Assembly (NCBI GenBank): GCA_900549215.1
Contig: URNJ01000113.1
Coordinates: 1 to 5,839, forward strand
Length of the DNA: 5,839 nucleotides
Source of the DNA: an uncultured Collinsella sp.
GTDB taxonomy: Bacteria > Actinomycetota > Coriobacteriia > Coriobacteriales > Coriobacteriaceae
Direction: 5' to 3'
The notes below the pieces were generated by a model. The model worked only from the letters and a program-made list of their open reading frames with translations, ran no database searches and had not been told where the DNA came from. The position numbers were made by a program, and so were the translations under genes. Below are positions 5,717-5,839 of this stretch, piece after piece (position 1 is the stretch's first letter; the number at the start of each line of letters is the position of its first letter).

Positions 5717-5839
5717 TTGGTGCATTGGGGACAGGTTACTTTGCACCAATCATAAGTTGCGGTGAAATAGGGACTGAAAAGCCGCTCAAAAGGCCAAAAC
5801 AGTCCGTATTCCACCGCAACTTCAAGACGTTGGCGCAAA
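5717..5839. repeat. Large imperfect palindrome, REP-like intergenic element (reaches window end)
   Basis: The arms 5754-5776 and 5800-5822 are complementary over 23 bases with two mismatches (core AAGTTGCGGTG...CACCGCAACTT), enclosing a smaller GCC/GGC hairpin. Farther out TTTGCACCAA (5740-5749) pairs with TTGGCGCAAA (5830-5839) with one mismatch, making the whole 5740-5839 one palindrome. TTGGTGCA at 5717-5724 can compete for the same TGCACCAA arm through a 17-base loop. There is no T-run after either arm, so a simple intrinsic terminator is unlikely. No coding region is seen here; a dispersed repeat element is the likely explanation. Confidence 0.7.

Overview
The window is a stretch of a moderately GC-rich bacterial chromosome in which every recognisable gene lies on the minus strand. 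The content is a complete phosphotransferase (PTS) operon for alpha-glucosides such as maltose, followed by the start of an iron-sulfur flavoprotein oxidoreductase. The GC level, the rarity of TTA, CTA and TCA codons, and the pairing of a Firmicutes-style PTS operon with a NuoF/GltD-type redox fusion would fit an anaerobic gut actinobacterium of the Coriobacteriia (Collinsella-like). That assignment is inference. No marker gene is present to fix it.

Read in the direction of transcription (high to low coordinates), the window opens with about 390 bases of non-coding DNA (5453-5839). It holds a roughly 100-base imperfect palindrome at the window edge, a pair of 15-base direct repeats with a 21-base period, a sigma70-like promoter, and a leader of about 130 nt. 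The leader can fold into two mutually exclusive structures, which looks like an antiterminator/terminator switch. Then come a free-standing glucose-family EIIA (5452-4940), a LicT/BglG-type antiterminator with RNA-binding and two PRD domains (4933-4067), a 100-base gap with a possible internal promoter, an alpha-glucoside EIICB permease (3967-2351), a GH4 NAD/Mn-dependent 6-phospho-alpha-glucosidase (2347-965), and a hairpin terminator (931-896).

The four genes form a self-contained pathway. HPr~P phosphorylates EIIA on His92, EIIA passes the phosphate to Cys481 of the EIIB domain, and the EIIC domain imports and phosphorylates the disaccharide. The GH4 enzyme then splits the 6-phospho-alpha-glucoside to glucose 6-phosphate and the aglycone sugar. 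The antiterminator carries all four PRD regulatory histidines, so PTS phosphorylation can tell it whether substrate is present. Its likely RNA target is the leader switch, which would make the operon autoregulated.

Downstream of the terminator, 709 to the window edge encodes the first 236 residues of a separate protein: a NuoF-type 4Fe-4S domain fused to a GltD-type iron-sulfur/FAD oxidoreductase. It belongs to redox metabolism and runs out of the window.
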